64,000 bases of DNA from Nymphaea colorata. Its lineage: Eukaryota; Streptophyta; Magnoliopsida; Nymphaeales; Nymphaeaceae. A program made the translations under genes and the position numbers. Shown here one piece after another: positions 35,981 through 46,490 of the stretch. The notes beneath the pieces are model-generated. The model was not told the origin of the DNA. It did not search any database and saw only the letters and a list, made by a program, of their open reading frames with translations. The stretch lies in assembly GCF_008831285.2 (NCBI RefSeq), contig NC_045140.1, forward strand, positions 7,870,505 through 7,934,504. Direction: 5' to 3'. Every line of letters begins with the position of its first letter. Position 1 is the stretch's first letter.

Positions 35981-36282
35981 TTGAGACAGGTAATGCTTTT
36001 TTTTTTCGTTGTTTTGTTTTCTTCTTTTTCTTGATCTAATGTGATTCTAGTGTATGTTTCAGTTGCCTCTTGTAGTTTTTTGCTTTAATGTTCAATGTTC
36101 ATGACTCATGATTGTCTGAAGAGCTTCTATATGAAGTGAGTATGTGAATTCGAGTTATTCAAGTTCTCAACTGATTAACTGTAAGTATATTGTTCTAAAC
36201 TTTGTACTTTGTTTTCCCTGTATCCTTGAATCAGCCATAAAAGTGTGGTTAAAGGATCAACTAGTGTATGCTGGATGTGTGA

Positions 36283-37105
36283 GTTGCACCCTGTTCATTT
36301 GTATGTGTTTTTTTTTTCCCAAGATTTCTTCAAGCAATTGTTCTGTCAAATCCGTCCAGCAACATTACCATTTAGCAATTTGCAATGCTATCTTGCTCTT
36401 GGTTTCCGTAGATTAGATTGACAAACAGAAAATCATGGGAACAATGCTATCTTGATCTTGGTTTCCATAGATTAGAATTATGGTGTCAAACTAACCCTTT
36501 TGTCTATCTAATTTATGCTTCGGATTCACCAATGTTCAATCGCTATTTCTATGCTCATGTGCTAGCAACTTAAGTTTCATTTTTGTGCACATTTTGGCAG
36601 TCGGCCAGACCTGCTTGGTGCTGCACTTCTGCGTCCTAGAAGACTTGATCGACTTCTTTTCTGTGATTTTCCTTCAAAGCATGAGAGGCTGGATATTCTA
36701 AAAGTTCTATCTAGAAAGGTTAGTAATGATATTGTTGCTTAAATCCACATAATAGATTAATACAATATTTGATTTTTTACAGGCTTTATGTCAGAACTGA
36801 TTAACTTAAACCTGTTTGCAAAATGGTGACCAATGTTGAGAATATTGTATCTTTATTTCCTAAACAATATCATTTGGAAAAATAGCATGATATTTTGAAA
36901 ATGTTGCCAAAAGAAGCTTCTCAATAAAATGGCAGTAGAAACCATCATATTTTCCTCATTTTGGAAATAATATTATGCATATGTGTATGACATGTTAGTT
37001 TTTTGTTTCATTTTATAAGTTAAAGTATCTTACGAAATGTTGTAGATGTTTTTTGTGGGAAGAGTAGAGCATTCATAATTTTGTGATCTGTTCATTTGTA
37101 TGTGT
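36283..37105 (+). repeat. direct repeat B (PEX1 intron-exon-intron segment)
   Basis: Second copy of 31732-32552, same orientation, on the other side of the transposase gene. Includes the PEX1 exon at 36601-36718 and continues into the real next PEX1 exons to the right, so this is the copy in original context. Confidence 0.9.
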
Positions 37106-37622
37106 TTTGTTTTCCCGAGATTTCTCCAAGCAATTGTGGAGAATGATATCGTTGACTGTTGTCTGACTATTTTTTTATCAATACAAAGATGAACCAGCAT
37201 ATCTTGCACATGCCAACTGATGCCTGCAATAGACTTTTTCCTCGTAAATTTTGTTAGCTGGATTGTTTTTCTTGAAGGTTTTTTGTATCCCCTTTTTTTC
37301 TGTGAGCTTAATGGTCTATTGTGTTTTCTTGACTAGCTTCCCATGGCAAGTGATGTTGATTTATATGCTATAGCTTCCGTAACTGATGGATTTAGTGGTG
37401 CTGACCTCCAAGCTGTTTTATCTGATGCACAACTTGCATCCATTCATAAACTTCTAGAAAGCATGAATGGTCCAGTAAATGGAAGAGTTCCAATTATAGA
37501 TAAGATAACTCAACTTTGAGGGCAGTGGCTTTGAAGGCAAGGCCGTCCGTCTCACAATCGGAGAGGCAGAGACTCTATGGGATCTATAGTCAGTTCTTGG
37601 AGTCTAAAAAATCTGTTGGTAC

Positions 37623-37674
<52 letters not shown>

Positions 37675-37737
37675 TAGATCTCTATTTTCTGTTGGCAGTC
37701 GAGAGATGCAAAGGGCAAAAGGGAAAATTTAGCTTGA
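36601..37737 (+). pseudogene. PEX1: captured PEX1 3' gene fragment, three exons with introns (copy B)
   Basis: Exons 36601-36718, 37337-37626 and 37699-37737 join in phase. The first repeats the AAA SRH region with one change (LLGAALL). The second reads LPMASDVDLYAIASVTDGFS, GADLQAVLSDAQLASIHKLL, then [20 protein letters not shown], matching the C-terminal end of plant PEX1. The third ends DAKGKRENLA and a stop, as in PEX1. One base appears deleted near 37514, the only frameshift seen. The second intron is almost entirely (CT)n. Retained introns show capture as genomic DNA, not via mRNA. Upstream PEX1 exons are absent, so no active peroxin can be made. Confidence 0.88.
37628..37671. repeat. 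(CT)n microsatellite
   Basis: Perfect CT tract forming most of the last captured PEX1 intron. Confidence 0.9.
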
Positions 37738-38637
37738 CAGATCAGCTATAAGATTATTATCTTGCTTCATTAGTGTTCTACACTCAGGTAGCGGGACGAT
37801 GAATCCTATGCTAGAGGTAAGTGTTCCTTGGTAAATGAATGCAACATAATTTATTGTCTGAGATCATGCATATTACAATCTAGGTGCTGCTGACTCACCT
37901 GGTTAGTGGAGGTGCTTGTGCAGTTCTATATTTGTGTCCTTATTCTTCTTTTCCTTGATGACTATCATTGTTCAGGTTCATTAGCAAGCACTGTCAGCGG
38001 CATGGTACATAAAAGTGGGCAACGGAAGTTACTGTACACAGAATAACATCTATCTTTTATTGGTTTTTACACCCTTTGAGGCTATGTATCAGCTTGTATA
38101 GTCTATGTAAGTTAATGGAAAAGTGTTTTCTGTGCTAATTGAAAGTGTATATAATTTTTTTTTTTCGTGGAACAATTGATTATGGCATTGACAAGAAAAA
38201 CTTGAAGCTTTTACAGCTCCAACCTATGGGAAAGCTTCCCTTTATAAGACGCAATTAATTTTTCTGAAAGTTAGCTCTCGTTTTTGTCTAGAAATTCATA
38301 CATTCTTCAATAAGAAAAAAGGCGTGATTTCCTTTGTATCTCCCTTCAAGAGCATACGAGTTAATCTAGCTTAAACGAGTTGTTCTTGACTAGATCTGCG
38401 TCTGTCTCTTCAAGAGCAAACGAGTTTATCGAGCTTAATCGAGTCGAGGTCGAGCTCGACTCATGACTTTCGAGTCGAGTTCGAGCTATTGTAGTCGAGT
38501 TATTGTCGACCTCAAGTCGAGCTCGTAGTCGAGTTATTGTCGACCTCAAGTCGAGCCGAGCTCGACTCTTACTTAGTCGAGCCGAGTTCGAGCTAGCCGA
38601 GTTCGAGCTACCCGAGCTTGGCTCGTGTTCAGCCCTA

Positions 38638-38924
38638 ACAGAGAATGGCAAGGGGGAGAAGAACAACAATAGAGGGTGAGAAAGAAGAAGAAAATAGAAG
38701 AGACAGAGAGGGATGGACTGGGCTCGCATGTGCACTACCACCGCCGCCATCCACCTTCGTCCCCGCTGCCCTTTTTCCACCACCAACTTCTCTCACGATC
38801 GAACCAGTGAGAAGATGGATAGGGAAAGCCCGGACGTTGGGCTTCTTTTCACCATGCAGGTGGGGTTCGGGTCTGAGTCTGGACCCTGATTCAGCCCTAC
38901 TTGCCCCACTTGCCAAACATTACA
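38638..38924 (-). repeat. gypsy 5' LTR, part 2
   Basis: Continues the LTR after the hAT insertion; parallels about 23275-23582. Ends TTACA, followed by the element TSD ATGAG at 38925-38929. About 50 bp of the 3' LTR next to the junction (about 23226-23275) has no counterpart here. Confidence 0.85.
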
Positions 38925-38929
38925 ATGAG

Positions 38930-39181
38930 GCGGGCCTATATATGCCCAACGATTATCTATTTTAGAGTTACTCAATGATTGCCCAAGAGGAGCCTCATAG
39001 AAGCAAACTCGAGAATCATCACCTCTTCTTCCATTTCTTCTTATTCTTCTTTGTCACTACCTCTGCCTCTTACGCTCGTGTATTCATCCTGGAGTATCCA
39101 ATGGTGATCCTGCTACGAAGACACAGATCTGGGAAAGGACGCTGCTCCACTGCTGACTGTTCCAATGCCGGCTCCCCAACA
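38930..39181 (+). repeat. copia 5' LTR, right part
   Basis: Follows the gypsy TSD. Contains a TATA-like CCTATATATGCCC at about 38936-38948 and pyrimidine-rich sequence. Ends CCAACA directly before the PBS. Together with 20194-20391 this makes an LTR of about 450 bp with TGTTGG/CCAACA ends. Confidence 0.65.
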
Positions 39182-39182
39182 T

Positions 39183-39194
39183 TGGTATCAGAGT
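39183..39194 (+). promoter_or_regulatory. copia primer-binding site (tRNA-iMet type)
   Basis: TGGTATCAGAGT, one base after the LTR end. Differs by one base from the standard TGGTATCAGAGC. Confidence 0.75.
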
Positions 39195-40714
39195 GGGATT
39201 TCTCAAATTCCAGTAAGTCCAATCTCACTTCTGTGGTGCCTGAGATGCCTATGATGAATGCAGTCTCCGCATATAACATGCTGTTTTGGATCATGTTTCA
39301 TGAATGTGAAAGCATGCTAGTTCGAACATATTTGGAGCTCTCTCAGCTGTTATATGTAATTATATGCTCTATTCTACAAGTTGAAAAACTGTATCCTTGA
39401 ATCATAAGGAAACAGAGAACATAGTTGACCTCTAGACCTGAGCGTGAATAGGCTGGGAATGATAGATATTCATCCTTCCGCTAGTTGAAAGTTCTGGTTG
39501 TTCTGTAAGAACCCCAACAAGGGTATAGAAGATTGAGAACCTGGAAAGAACCTCAATGATAGAAGAAATACCCCTGTCAAGGACTCAGGTAGTAGATTCG
39601 GAAAGGAAAACAATGACAATAATAAGAAAACAAAGAGGTTGCACGCTCAAGACTAAAGAAAAGAAATTACCTCTGTGTCTACAGTTTGAGCCTCTAAAAA
39701 AGCTGATTTTTTTCTTCACTAGAGCCTCTGACACAACTACAGAATCTCTATTGCTCTTGTTCCAATAGTCATGCGAGAGCACGGACTAACCAGAACACCT
39801 GAACACCCTGTCTGAAACCCTCTATTCTGTATCAAACCATAGCATAGAGTATTTGAGGGCCACAGCAGTATGTGCAGTGGAGAAGTCTTCGCCGGTTTCC
39901 CTTTCTGTAGTAGCTAGATATCCGTCGCTGCTACTTTTTCGGTAGACCAATAACTCCCGGCTTGTCACTATGTTCTCTTTTCCAGTGACAACCCTAGACC
40001 CATCCAGAGGGTTCGAGATTGTCTAGTGCTCAGCTGGACATCTTTCTCACACAATTCAGTTGCTCGCATCGCAGCACTGCTGCCAGACTACCATCTGCTT
40101 GGTGCAGTCAAGAGCAATGGGAATGCCAAATGCATTGCAATCATGACTCGCGAAGGCTCATCTGTACCTGTGCGTTGTCGACATAAAAGTAGGAGCCAGA
40201 GAATCCTTACCTTGTCCAGCAATCCAAGCCAAAAGAAATTCTGGTGAAGAGGGAGATTGACAGAAACAGAAGTGAAGTGTTTTGTGTCTCACCTTGTCAG
40301 TTGAACATGCTGAAGAGGCAAAGCAGTGAGTTGTCAGAGGTGGTGACGTTGTAGGTCGCAAGCTTCCTCTACCACTCGCCAGATGTAGCTTTAACAGCCT
40401 TCCTGACAAGAACAAAGAGAGTCGATGGAAGAACAACGAAACCCTAGCATAGAGGGTTTTGCGAGAGGAGAGAGAAGAAAGACTGAAAAATGTCAAAAAT
40501 TTGGTTCAAAGTGTTTTTACACCCAAAATTTAAAAATTACAAATTTAGTCCACCTTATTAGCAAAATTTTCAAAAACATTGTCAGATTTTTTAGAAATTA
40601 ATGCTACAACTTTTTTGCTAAAAACATTTTCAAAAAGAGGATTGTGAAAGTTTCAGTGAAAAACCAAGATTTTGTACGAAATTGCATAGAGATACTCTCA
40701 GACTTGTTAAAAGT
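39195..40714 (+). other. copia leader region or further insertion; no gene recognised
   Basis: About 1.5 kb between the PBS and the second hAT element. Short ORFs on both strands (for example 40158-40496 minus) resemble nothing I recognise. It is longer than a usual copia leader, so another unrecognised insertion is likely. The last eight bases, 40707-40714, are the hAT TSD TTAAAAGT. Confidence 0.5.
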
Positions 40715-40803
40715 TAAGCCTGGGCACCGGGCCGGGCCGCCGCTGGGTACCCGGTACCCGGCCCGACTCGGGCCCGGGCCCGGGCCTTGCTTTTATAGTA
40801 GTC

Positions 40804-40880
40804 GGCCCGTTAGTTACCGGGCTCGGCCCGGCCCGGTAACTAACGGGCCGGGCTCGGCCCGGCCCGGTAACTAACGGGCC
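40804..40880. repeat. subterminal palindrome and repeat in the hAT left end
   Basis: GGCCCGTTAGTTACCGGG at 40804-40821 is the exact reverse complement of 40832-40849, and the same arm occurs again at 40863-40880. A strong hairpin can form with either partner. hAT transposases bind subterminal repeats, so these may be binding sites (inference). Confidence 0.85.
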
Positions 40881-41609
40881 GGGCGCGGGCCAGCCACTTT
40901 GATCGGCGGCGGCCCGCGAAGCCCGTTGTTTTTTTTTTTTTTTAATGAACTTCGTTACTCGTTAGGGTTAAATAAAAATGAACTTAAGCTTAGAGAGTTA
41001 GGGTTTACCTTTCGACCTTCCGTCGTCGCCGTCGCCCGTCGAGACTCAAGAGATTGCATTTGCGACATTGCCTCCTCTTCGCCCATCGGCTGCTCCTCCG
41101 GTCGTCGCCGTCGCCATCGGCTGCCTTCTCCGGTGACCGTGTGCCGGCTGCCGTGAAGGTCTTCAAAGCTCGTCTGGAAGCCTGCTTCAAAAGGGATTGT
41201 TTAAGAAGGCGCTAGAGCTCTTCGTGTTCTGTGAAGCTTTTGTTCCTCTCATCGTCTTCTTCACCAACGGATTAGCTCTGAGATTTTCACAGCCTGTAGG
41301 TTCGTCTCCTTCCCCCCTGATTTCCTTTGTTTTTTTGTTTTGCTGCTTTGCATGGTCGTGTTTTTTAAGGGCGCCTGTATGGTCGTCTCCTTCCCCCCTG
41401 ATTTTCACCGCCTGTATGGTCGTGCTTCCTTAAAAAAGATGCCCTAGCCCCATATCATAAGTTATGGGGTGTATCGGCCTTATTGTCTGACACGGCAGTC
41501 ATATCGTAAGATATGGTGAATGACACGGGCCTGTGTTGTGGAATGCTCCAAATTTGCCTATTCCTTGTTCTCTTTGTTAATAAATAATATACTATAGTAT
41601 TGATTACTT

Positions 41610-42115
41610 TTGAAGTGGTTTGACCAGTCAATCAGAAAAGGCATGTATTCAGATTTAAACAATTTACCTGTTACTTTTATGGTAGTTGCCCATTGGGATT
41701 TCTGGAATTTAAGTTCTGTTCTCAGAAAAGCGCTTCTATGGATGAACAGTTTTCCAAAATCAATTTCAGCCCTCACTGTTTCATTGGCTGCCTTAGCAGT
41801 ACTTCTGGTTCTTTCTTCATCTCTTTCGACTATTGTATCAGTTAGTTCGACATTTCAAGGCTATTTTAATGGTCTATATGGTGATAGAGAAGCACAATTT
41901 GGGTATCTTGGTAATGATAAAGAAGAAAGCCATCATATCCTTCATAGAAAGGGCGGTTCTGGTTCAAGCAACTTTTCTGTTACTGCACCATTGGGTTCTA
42001 ATGACAGATTGAGTATGACTGTGAAGAATGAGAACAGCAGCTTAGGTTCTATACATGGTTCTATGACATCAGACATCGACAATACTTTATCAGCAAATGT
42101 TATCAATGGCTCGGG
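41610..42115 (+). pseudogene. exon-like ORF with membrane anchor, probably captured by the hAT element
   Basis: Open frame ending in a good splice donor (GTATGT at 42116), after which the ORF runs into intron-like sequence. From about 41743 the protein reads MNSFPKSISALTVSLAALAV then LLVLSSSL, a single hydrophobic segment preceded by a short basic stretch, followed by a Ser/Asn/Gly-rich region of about 100 residues. This is the layout of a type II Golgi membrane protein (N-terminal anchor plus stem), such as a glycosyltransferase or a TRICHOME BIREFRINGENCE-LIKE acetyltransferase, but I do not recognise the family. The transposase needs no such domain, so capture of host DNA is the likeliest origin. 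Confidence 0.5.
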
Positions 42116-43154
42116 TATGTGCAATTATGTGACTGAAATGACTACCACTTGTATTGGTATTCTGCGTCTAGTTGCTTTAGAATGAGCATGCTGGTTTGTG
42201 AAATTATTGACCTAGGGGAATCTTTCAAATTTTGTGGTGTATGCTTCATGTTTCTTCCAAATGGTTCTTTTTTGGTTACCAAGTCATACTTTTTCCTTGT
42301 TATGGACTTACGTATGTTTTGCACAATGTTTATTGTATCCTTACAATCTGAAAAATGTTTTGAGACTAAGAATCACATTCTACTTCTGGCTTGTTCTTAG
42401 TCTCTTATGTTTGGTGCCTGTGGCATGATACTGGCTTGTTAAGATAATAGCTACTTGTGGTTTATCTTTGTTGGACATATATCGCTCTTTTCCAAAAGTT
42501 AAATTATATTTGCCTTTAGTCGTAGCTCTTTTCTCCTTTCTATTTTCTGTTTACATATTCAACAGAATCACACTTATATGTCACTGGTGGTTTATTCTTC
42601 AGGATACTGCGATCTATACCACGGCAAATGGTTTTTTGACCACTCTGGACCACTATATATATTGCATTCATTTTCTGCAATGTTTGATCTACTTGATATT
42701 TGATTTATTGTATTCATAAATGTATGAGGTAATCCATTTTCATATACCAGTTCTATTAACAATGAGATATAGAATTGTAAAGAGAGAAAAGCCTCATCAA
42801 GCCAAAAGTTGCTGCCCATGGGAATCTGGTAGAAGTTTTTAAGACAGAAAAAATCAATCGGCAGGAGTGAATAGATGTTAAAAATTGCTGAAGAAAAGAT
42901 CTCTAATTGGCTAGATTTAATATATTAAAAAAGTGTATGCTTCAAATTTAGTGATAGCTTCAATTTTTTTAAGGTCAAATTTAGTGATATTATGTTCTTC
43001 TACTAGTTAGTTTCTTCATAATTGCCTGCTTTTAACTATGTCATTAATTTGGATTAAGATATTTCTATATTAATGAAATTACGCATTGTGCATCTTAATG
43101 GTCCTTTTTATTGTTTTGGTTATTTACATGTGTCATTTCAACTTTATGTCAGTT

Positions 43155-45242
43155 ATGTCGCACGGTATGTCTGATAAAGAATATTGTCCAACTTCTAATA
43201 TAGAATCATTGGAATCATCTACCGAGAGAGAAGCTGTATCCAAGAGAAAAAGGACTTCAAAAGTATGGATTGATTTTATATTGGTTACATATAAAGGAGA
43301 AGATTTTGCAAAGTGCAAACATTGTGGAGAACGATTGAAAGCAAGCAGTGGTCATGGAACTAGCCATTTAAGTCGACATATAAAATCTTGCTTAAGTAGG
43401 CAAATCAATGAAGGAAAACAAAGAACTTTAGCTCTTGCAGTCAATGATTCTGGTGCCGCTTCTGTATCTATACAAAAATTTGACATGGAGTCTATTAGAA
43501 AGTTGATGTCAAAGTGTGTAATAGCACATGAGCTTCCATTCAATTTGGCAGAATATAAATATCATAATAAACTTCTTCAAGCTTGCAATCATAGGTTCGT
43601 TCCATTTTCTAGAAGAACTATGAAAAGAGAAATTCTGTCAATGTACAAGATTGAGAAAGTCCGACTTGAAGGATTTATAAATGATTCTACCCAGCGAGTT
43701 TCATTGACATTTGATATGTGGACTTCACAGCAGACATTGGGTTATCTATGCGTGACAGGACAATATGTTGATAGATATTGGAAGTTGCATGCTCATATGT
43801 TCAGTTTTGTACATGTACCTCCACCACATAATGCAAATAGTTTGTGTGAGGCTTTATTAGATTGCATCTCTAAATGGAACATTCAGTCAAAGTTGTTTTC
43901 TATTACTGCTGACAATTGTTCGACGAATGATAGTGCAATAACTACATTGACAAGGAACTTAGGAAGAAGACATCTTATTCCAATGCAAGGGCAACATTTG
44001 CATATTCGCTGTGGTGCACATATCCTAAATCTTATGGTTCAAGATGGTATGCAGGATCTGCATGATACAATTTCAAAAGTTCGTGAAAGTGTTAAATATG
44101 TAAAGGGATCACCAAAGCGGTTACATTCCTTTAAGGTTTGTATAAGAACAGTGGGCTTGATTGGTACAAAGAAATTAACCTATGATGTTCCAACTCGATG
44201 GAACTCTACATATATTATGTTGAGAGATGCATTGTTCTACAAAGATGCATTTCAACATTTGGTTTTTGTGGATCCCAATTATATAAATTTACCTTCTGAG
44301 GATGAATGGTCTTATGCAACTACCTTGTGCCAATTTTTGAAGTTATTCTATAATGTTACAAATATCTTCTCTGCTACTAGAAATGTAACAGCTAATGTGG
44401 TTTTTGAAGAAATACAGAAGGTACGCAACCATTTGCATACACATAGTGTGGCAGGCAATGATTATATAAAATCATTAGCCATCAAAATGCAAGGAAAATT
44501 TGACAAATATTGGAAAAATGACTACAATGTCCTCTTTGCAATTGCATTTGTCTTAAATCCCAGGTCCAAATTGGGATATTTGAAGTATGTGCTTGAGAAA
44601 TTAAATGAACGTGATGCAATGGTACAATATAAAAAAGTAGAGAGAAGTCTTCATGAATTGTATGCTGAGTACAAAATTGTGTATGCAACATATGATGAAG
44701 AAAATGAGAATGCAAACAACACCAATGTGGAATTTGAAGAAGAGAGACCTTCAATTTTTTCAAGAGATGCCTTCTTCACATATTACATGAGTTCTGTATC
44801 TCCTTAAGTACCTCGCACAGATCTGGAAGCATATTTAACTGATCCAATAGAACGTCTTCGACCCAATGAAAACTTCTGTATATTAAATTGGTGGAAGGAA
44901 AATGAAAGTAAATATAGAGTTTTATCCAAAATGGCTCGAGATATATTGGCAATCCCTATATCCACGGTTGCATCTGAGTCTTCATTCAGTACAACTGGAA
45001 GAATTATTAATGATTATCGATGTTCTACCACTCCTGAAACTGTTGAAGCACTAGTTTGTACACAGAGTTGGATTCGTGATGAAGATAACTCATGCGAAAT
45101 GTAAGATGTTCATTGTTTAATGTCAAATTTTGCTCATTCCTTTTGTTTTTTATGATATACTAACATTGTAGTTTGCTTGTGGTGATGTGTCTTTTGTAGT
45201 TTTGAAGATAAGGAGGACTCTTCTGGTGACGAATTAGCATGA
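43155..45242 (+). pseudogene. hAT transposase (element 40715-46269), one in-frame stop
   Basis: Nearly complete Ac/hAT transposase of about 660 codons. The ATG at 43155 follows a splice-acceptor-like TTATGTCAG, so a 5' non-coding exon is likely. A BED finger occupies residues ~37-80 (KVWIDF, AKCKHCGERL, GTSHLSRHIKSC). The core includes SLTFDMWTSQQTLGYLCVTG, TADNCSTND, RCGAHILNLMVQDG and DVPTRWNSTYIMLR. After one TAA (44805-44807, codon 551) the same frame continues with LNWWKENESKYRVLSKMARD, ILAIPISTVASESSFSTTGR, the dimerisation region. An intron (45101-45199) leads to a last exon, 45200-45242, ending SGDELA. That stop is the only defect I see. The truncated product would lack the dimerisation region and is probably inactive. 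Confidence 0.9.
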
Positions 45243-45469
45243 TTCATATTTCGTTGTGGTAAAATGTTATAACATTTCATTCATATTTCGAATTAGCATG
45301 TCCATATAAAAGTGCAGGAGGAATGAGCAAGTTTGTATGTAAAATGTTATAACTCTCTTTTAGCCTTTTATATGTGTAGGTTTTATTGAATTAATTTTTA
45401 CTTGTGTTTTCTACTGTTGCTCTTGTAGGTGAAATCCAAGTTTGTCATTGGGCCATTGCAAGTGCAGAA

Positions 45470-45660
45470 GCAGCAGGATTGCAATCATGGTGGACATAGA
45501 GGAGGACTGCAATCATGGTGGACATAGAGATACAGGGTTATTCAGATTTGTTAGTGAAACATGTAACTAGGCCACTGATTAAGTGATTTTCATTTGTCTA
45601 TAGACCCCTTAGAGTTAAAGGGTTATTCAGATTTGTTAGTATATCTGAAACATATGCTTG
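45470..45660. repeat. short tandem duplications near the hAT 3' end
   Basis: TGCAATCATGGTGGACATAG occurs twice (from about 45479 and 45508), and GGGTTATTCAGATTTGTTAG occurs twice (from about 45536 and 45620). No function suggested. Confidence 0.75.
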
Positions 45661-46490
45661 TTAAATCATATTGAACTGTTGAAGCTAACCAAATGAGCAG
45701 CGGTGCTGCGTTGGTGTTGGCCTTGGTGGATACAGGCACACAATTGCATTTGATAGTGTAAAACAGTCTTATGCACTTGATGATCAACTGCACCTTTGTG
45801 CATTATAAGAAAATGGATTAACTTGTGCAGGATTTCAAATCTAAGATTTTGGTTTGTCTGAACTCTAAAAGGTAACCCAACATTGCACGTTATCTGCAGA
45901 GTGAAACTTGTTTACAACACAATGGTGTCTTGCTAATTGCTATGTTCATAAATCTAGTTTAGCCCATCAGTCTGTAAACTATCAATGTGCCTATAAAAGA
46001 ACTTGATACTCCATGGTGTTTCATCATCTGAAGTTATAAATTGTGCTGCCTCCTGCATTCATTGTGTCTGAGTTTTTTCAATAACGGGTCGGGCCGAAGC
46101 CCATCTCAGCCCGCCCAGCCCGTTATTAATCGGGCCGGGCCGGGCCTCGGGCCTTGACCGAAGCCTGAGGCCCGATATGACTTGGGCCCGGCCCGTTTAG
46201 GTTATTGGGCTTCATTTTTACATTTTTATCGGGTCGGGCCGGCCCGGCCCGGCCCGATGCCCAGCTTTATTAAAAGTTGCTAAAAGAGAGTTCCGAAAAT
46301 AGTTTTGAAAATAAAAGAGGAAGTTCATGTACTAAAATTTAAAATTGAGATTTCCTTGCTTCTAAGTAATGTTTTAGAATATTGTTGGAGATTTCCTGAG
46401 ATGATATTATTTATATTGTGTGTATCTAACGGTGATTTAAACCTCCTCCTTGTTGTTCTTCACTTGCCTTTAAAAATTTAAATTTTAGAA

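Larger units (their letters stand above)
30700..38637 (+). mobile_element. hAT element (about 7.9 kb) carrying host gene fragments
   Basis: Inserted in the gypsy 5' LTR. The right end reads TAGGGCTGAACACGAGCC in reverse complement. The left end (from about 30700) is a diverged counterpart (GGGGTGCACAACGAG). Both ends are followed by 150-250 bp dense in GAGTCGAGCTCGA motifs, the usual hAT subterminal repeats. Flanking 8-mers GGAGAGAA (30692-30699) and ACAGAGAA (38638-38645) match at 6 of 8 positions. Contents in order: a leader-like region, PEX1 copy A, a histidine-kinase exon fragment, a broken transposase gene, PEX1 copy B with the downstream PEX1 exons, and a right end. The left boundary is good to a few bases. 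Confidence 0.82.
20392..38924 (-). mobile_element. Ty3/gypsy (chromovirus-type) LTR retrotransposon containing a hAT insertion
   Basis: Minus-strand element. Its 3' LTR is 20392-23582. Its 5' LTR is 28655-30699 plus 38638-38924, split by a hAT element. The LTRs end TG...CA. A 5-bp TSD ATGAG flanks the whole element (20387-20391 and 38925-38929). A purine tract (plus-strand complement TACCCTCCTT, 23583-23592) adjoins the 3' LTR. A PBS reading TGATATCAGAGC on the minus strand (28639-28650) adjoins the 5' LTR and matches the tRNA-iMet type TGGTATCAGAGC with one change. Gag, PR, RT, RNase H, IN and a chromodomain-like tail are recognisable in the order expected for gypsy, all broken. Long LTRs and the tail suggest the Tekay/Del clade (inference). 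Confidence 0.9.
40715..46269 (+). mobile_element. hAT element (5,555 bp), GGGCCGGGCC family
   Basis: Both ends are clear: TAAGCCTGGGCACCGGGCCG at the left and TAAAGCTGGGCATCGGGCCG in reverse complement at the right. A perfect 8-bp TSD TTAAAAGT flanks the element (40707-40714 and 46270-46277). Subterminal regions are packed with GGGCCGGGCC motifs. It contains a leader-like GC-rich region, a captured exon-like ORF at about 41610-42115, and a transposase gene at 43155-45242. A deletion derivative of the same family is at 51573-52545. The intact TSD and nearly open transposase suggest a comparatively young copy. Confidence 0.93.

Noticed and set aside
31732-37737. Resident PEX1 gene with a hAT insertion
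   Set aside because: The PEX1 exons are inside hAT termini, which are inside a gypsy LTR whose two halves and TSD rejoin cleanly; upstream PEX1 exons are missing.
40026-40496. Gene between the copia PBS and the hAT element
   Set aside because: Short ORFs on both strands without recognisable domains; not enough support.
44790-44825. Intron spanning the transposase stop codon
   Set aside because: Possible GT/AG pairs around TAA 44805 give only about 30 nt, too short for a plant intron; a nonsense mutation is simpler.
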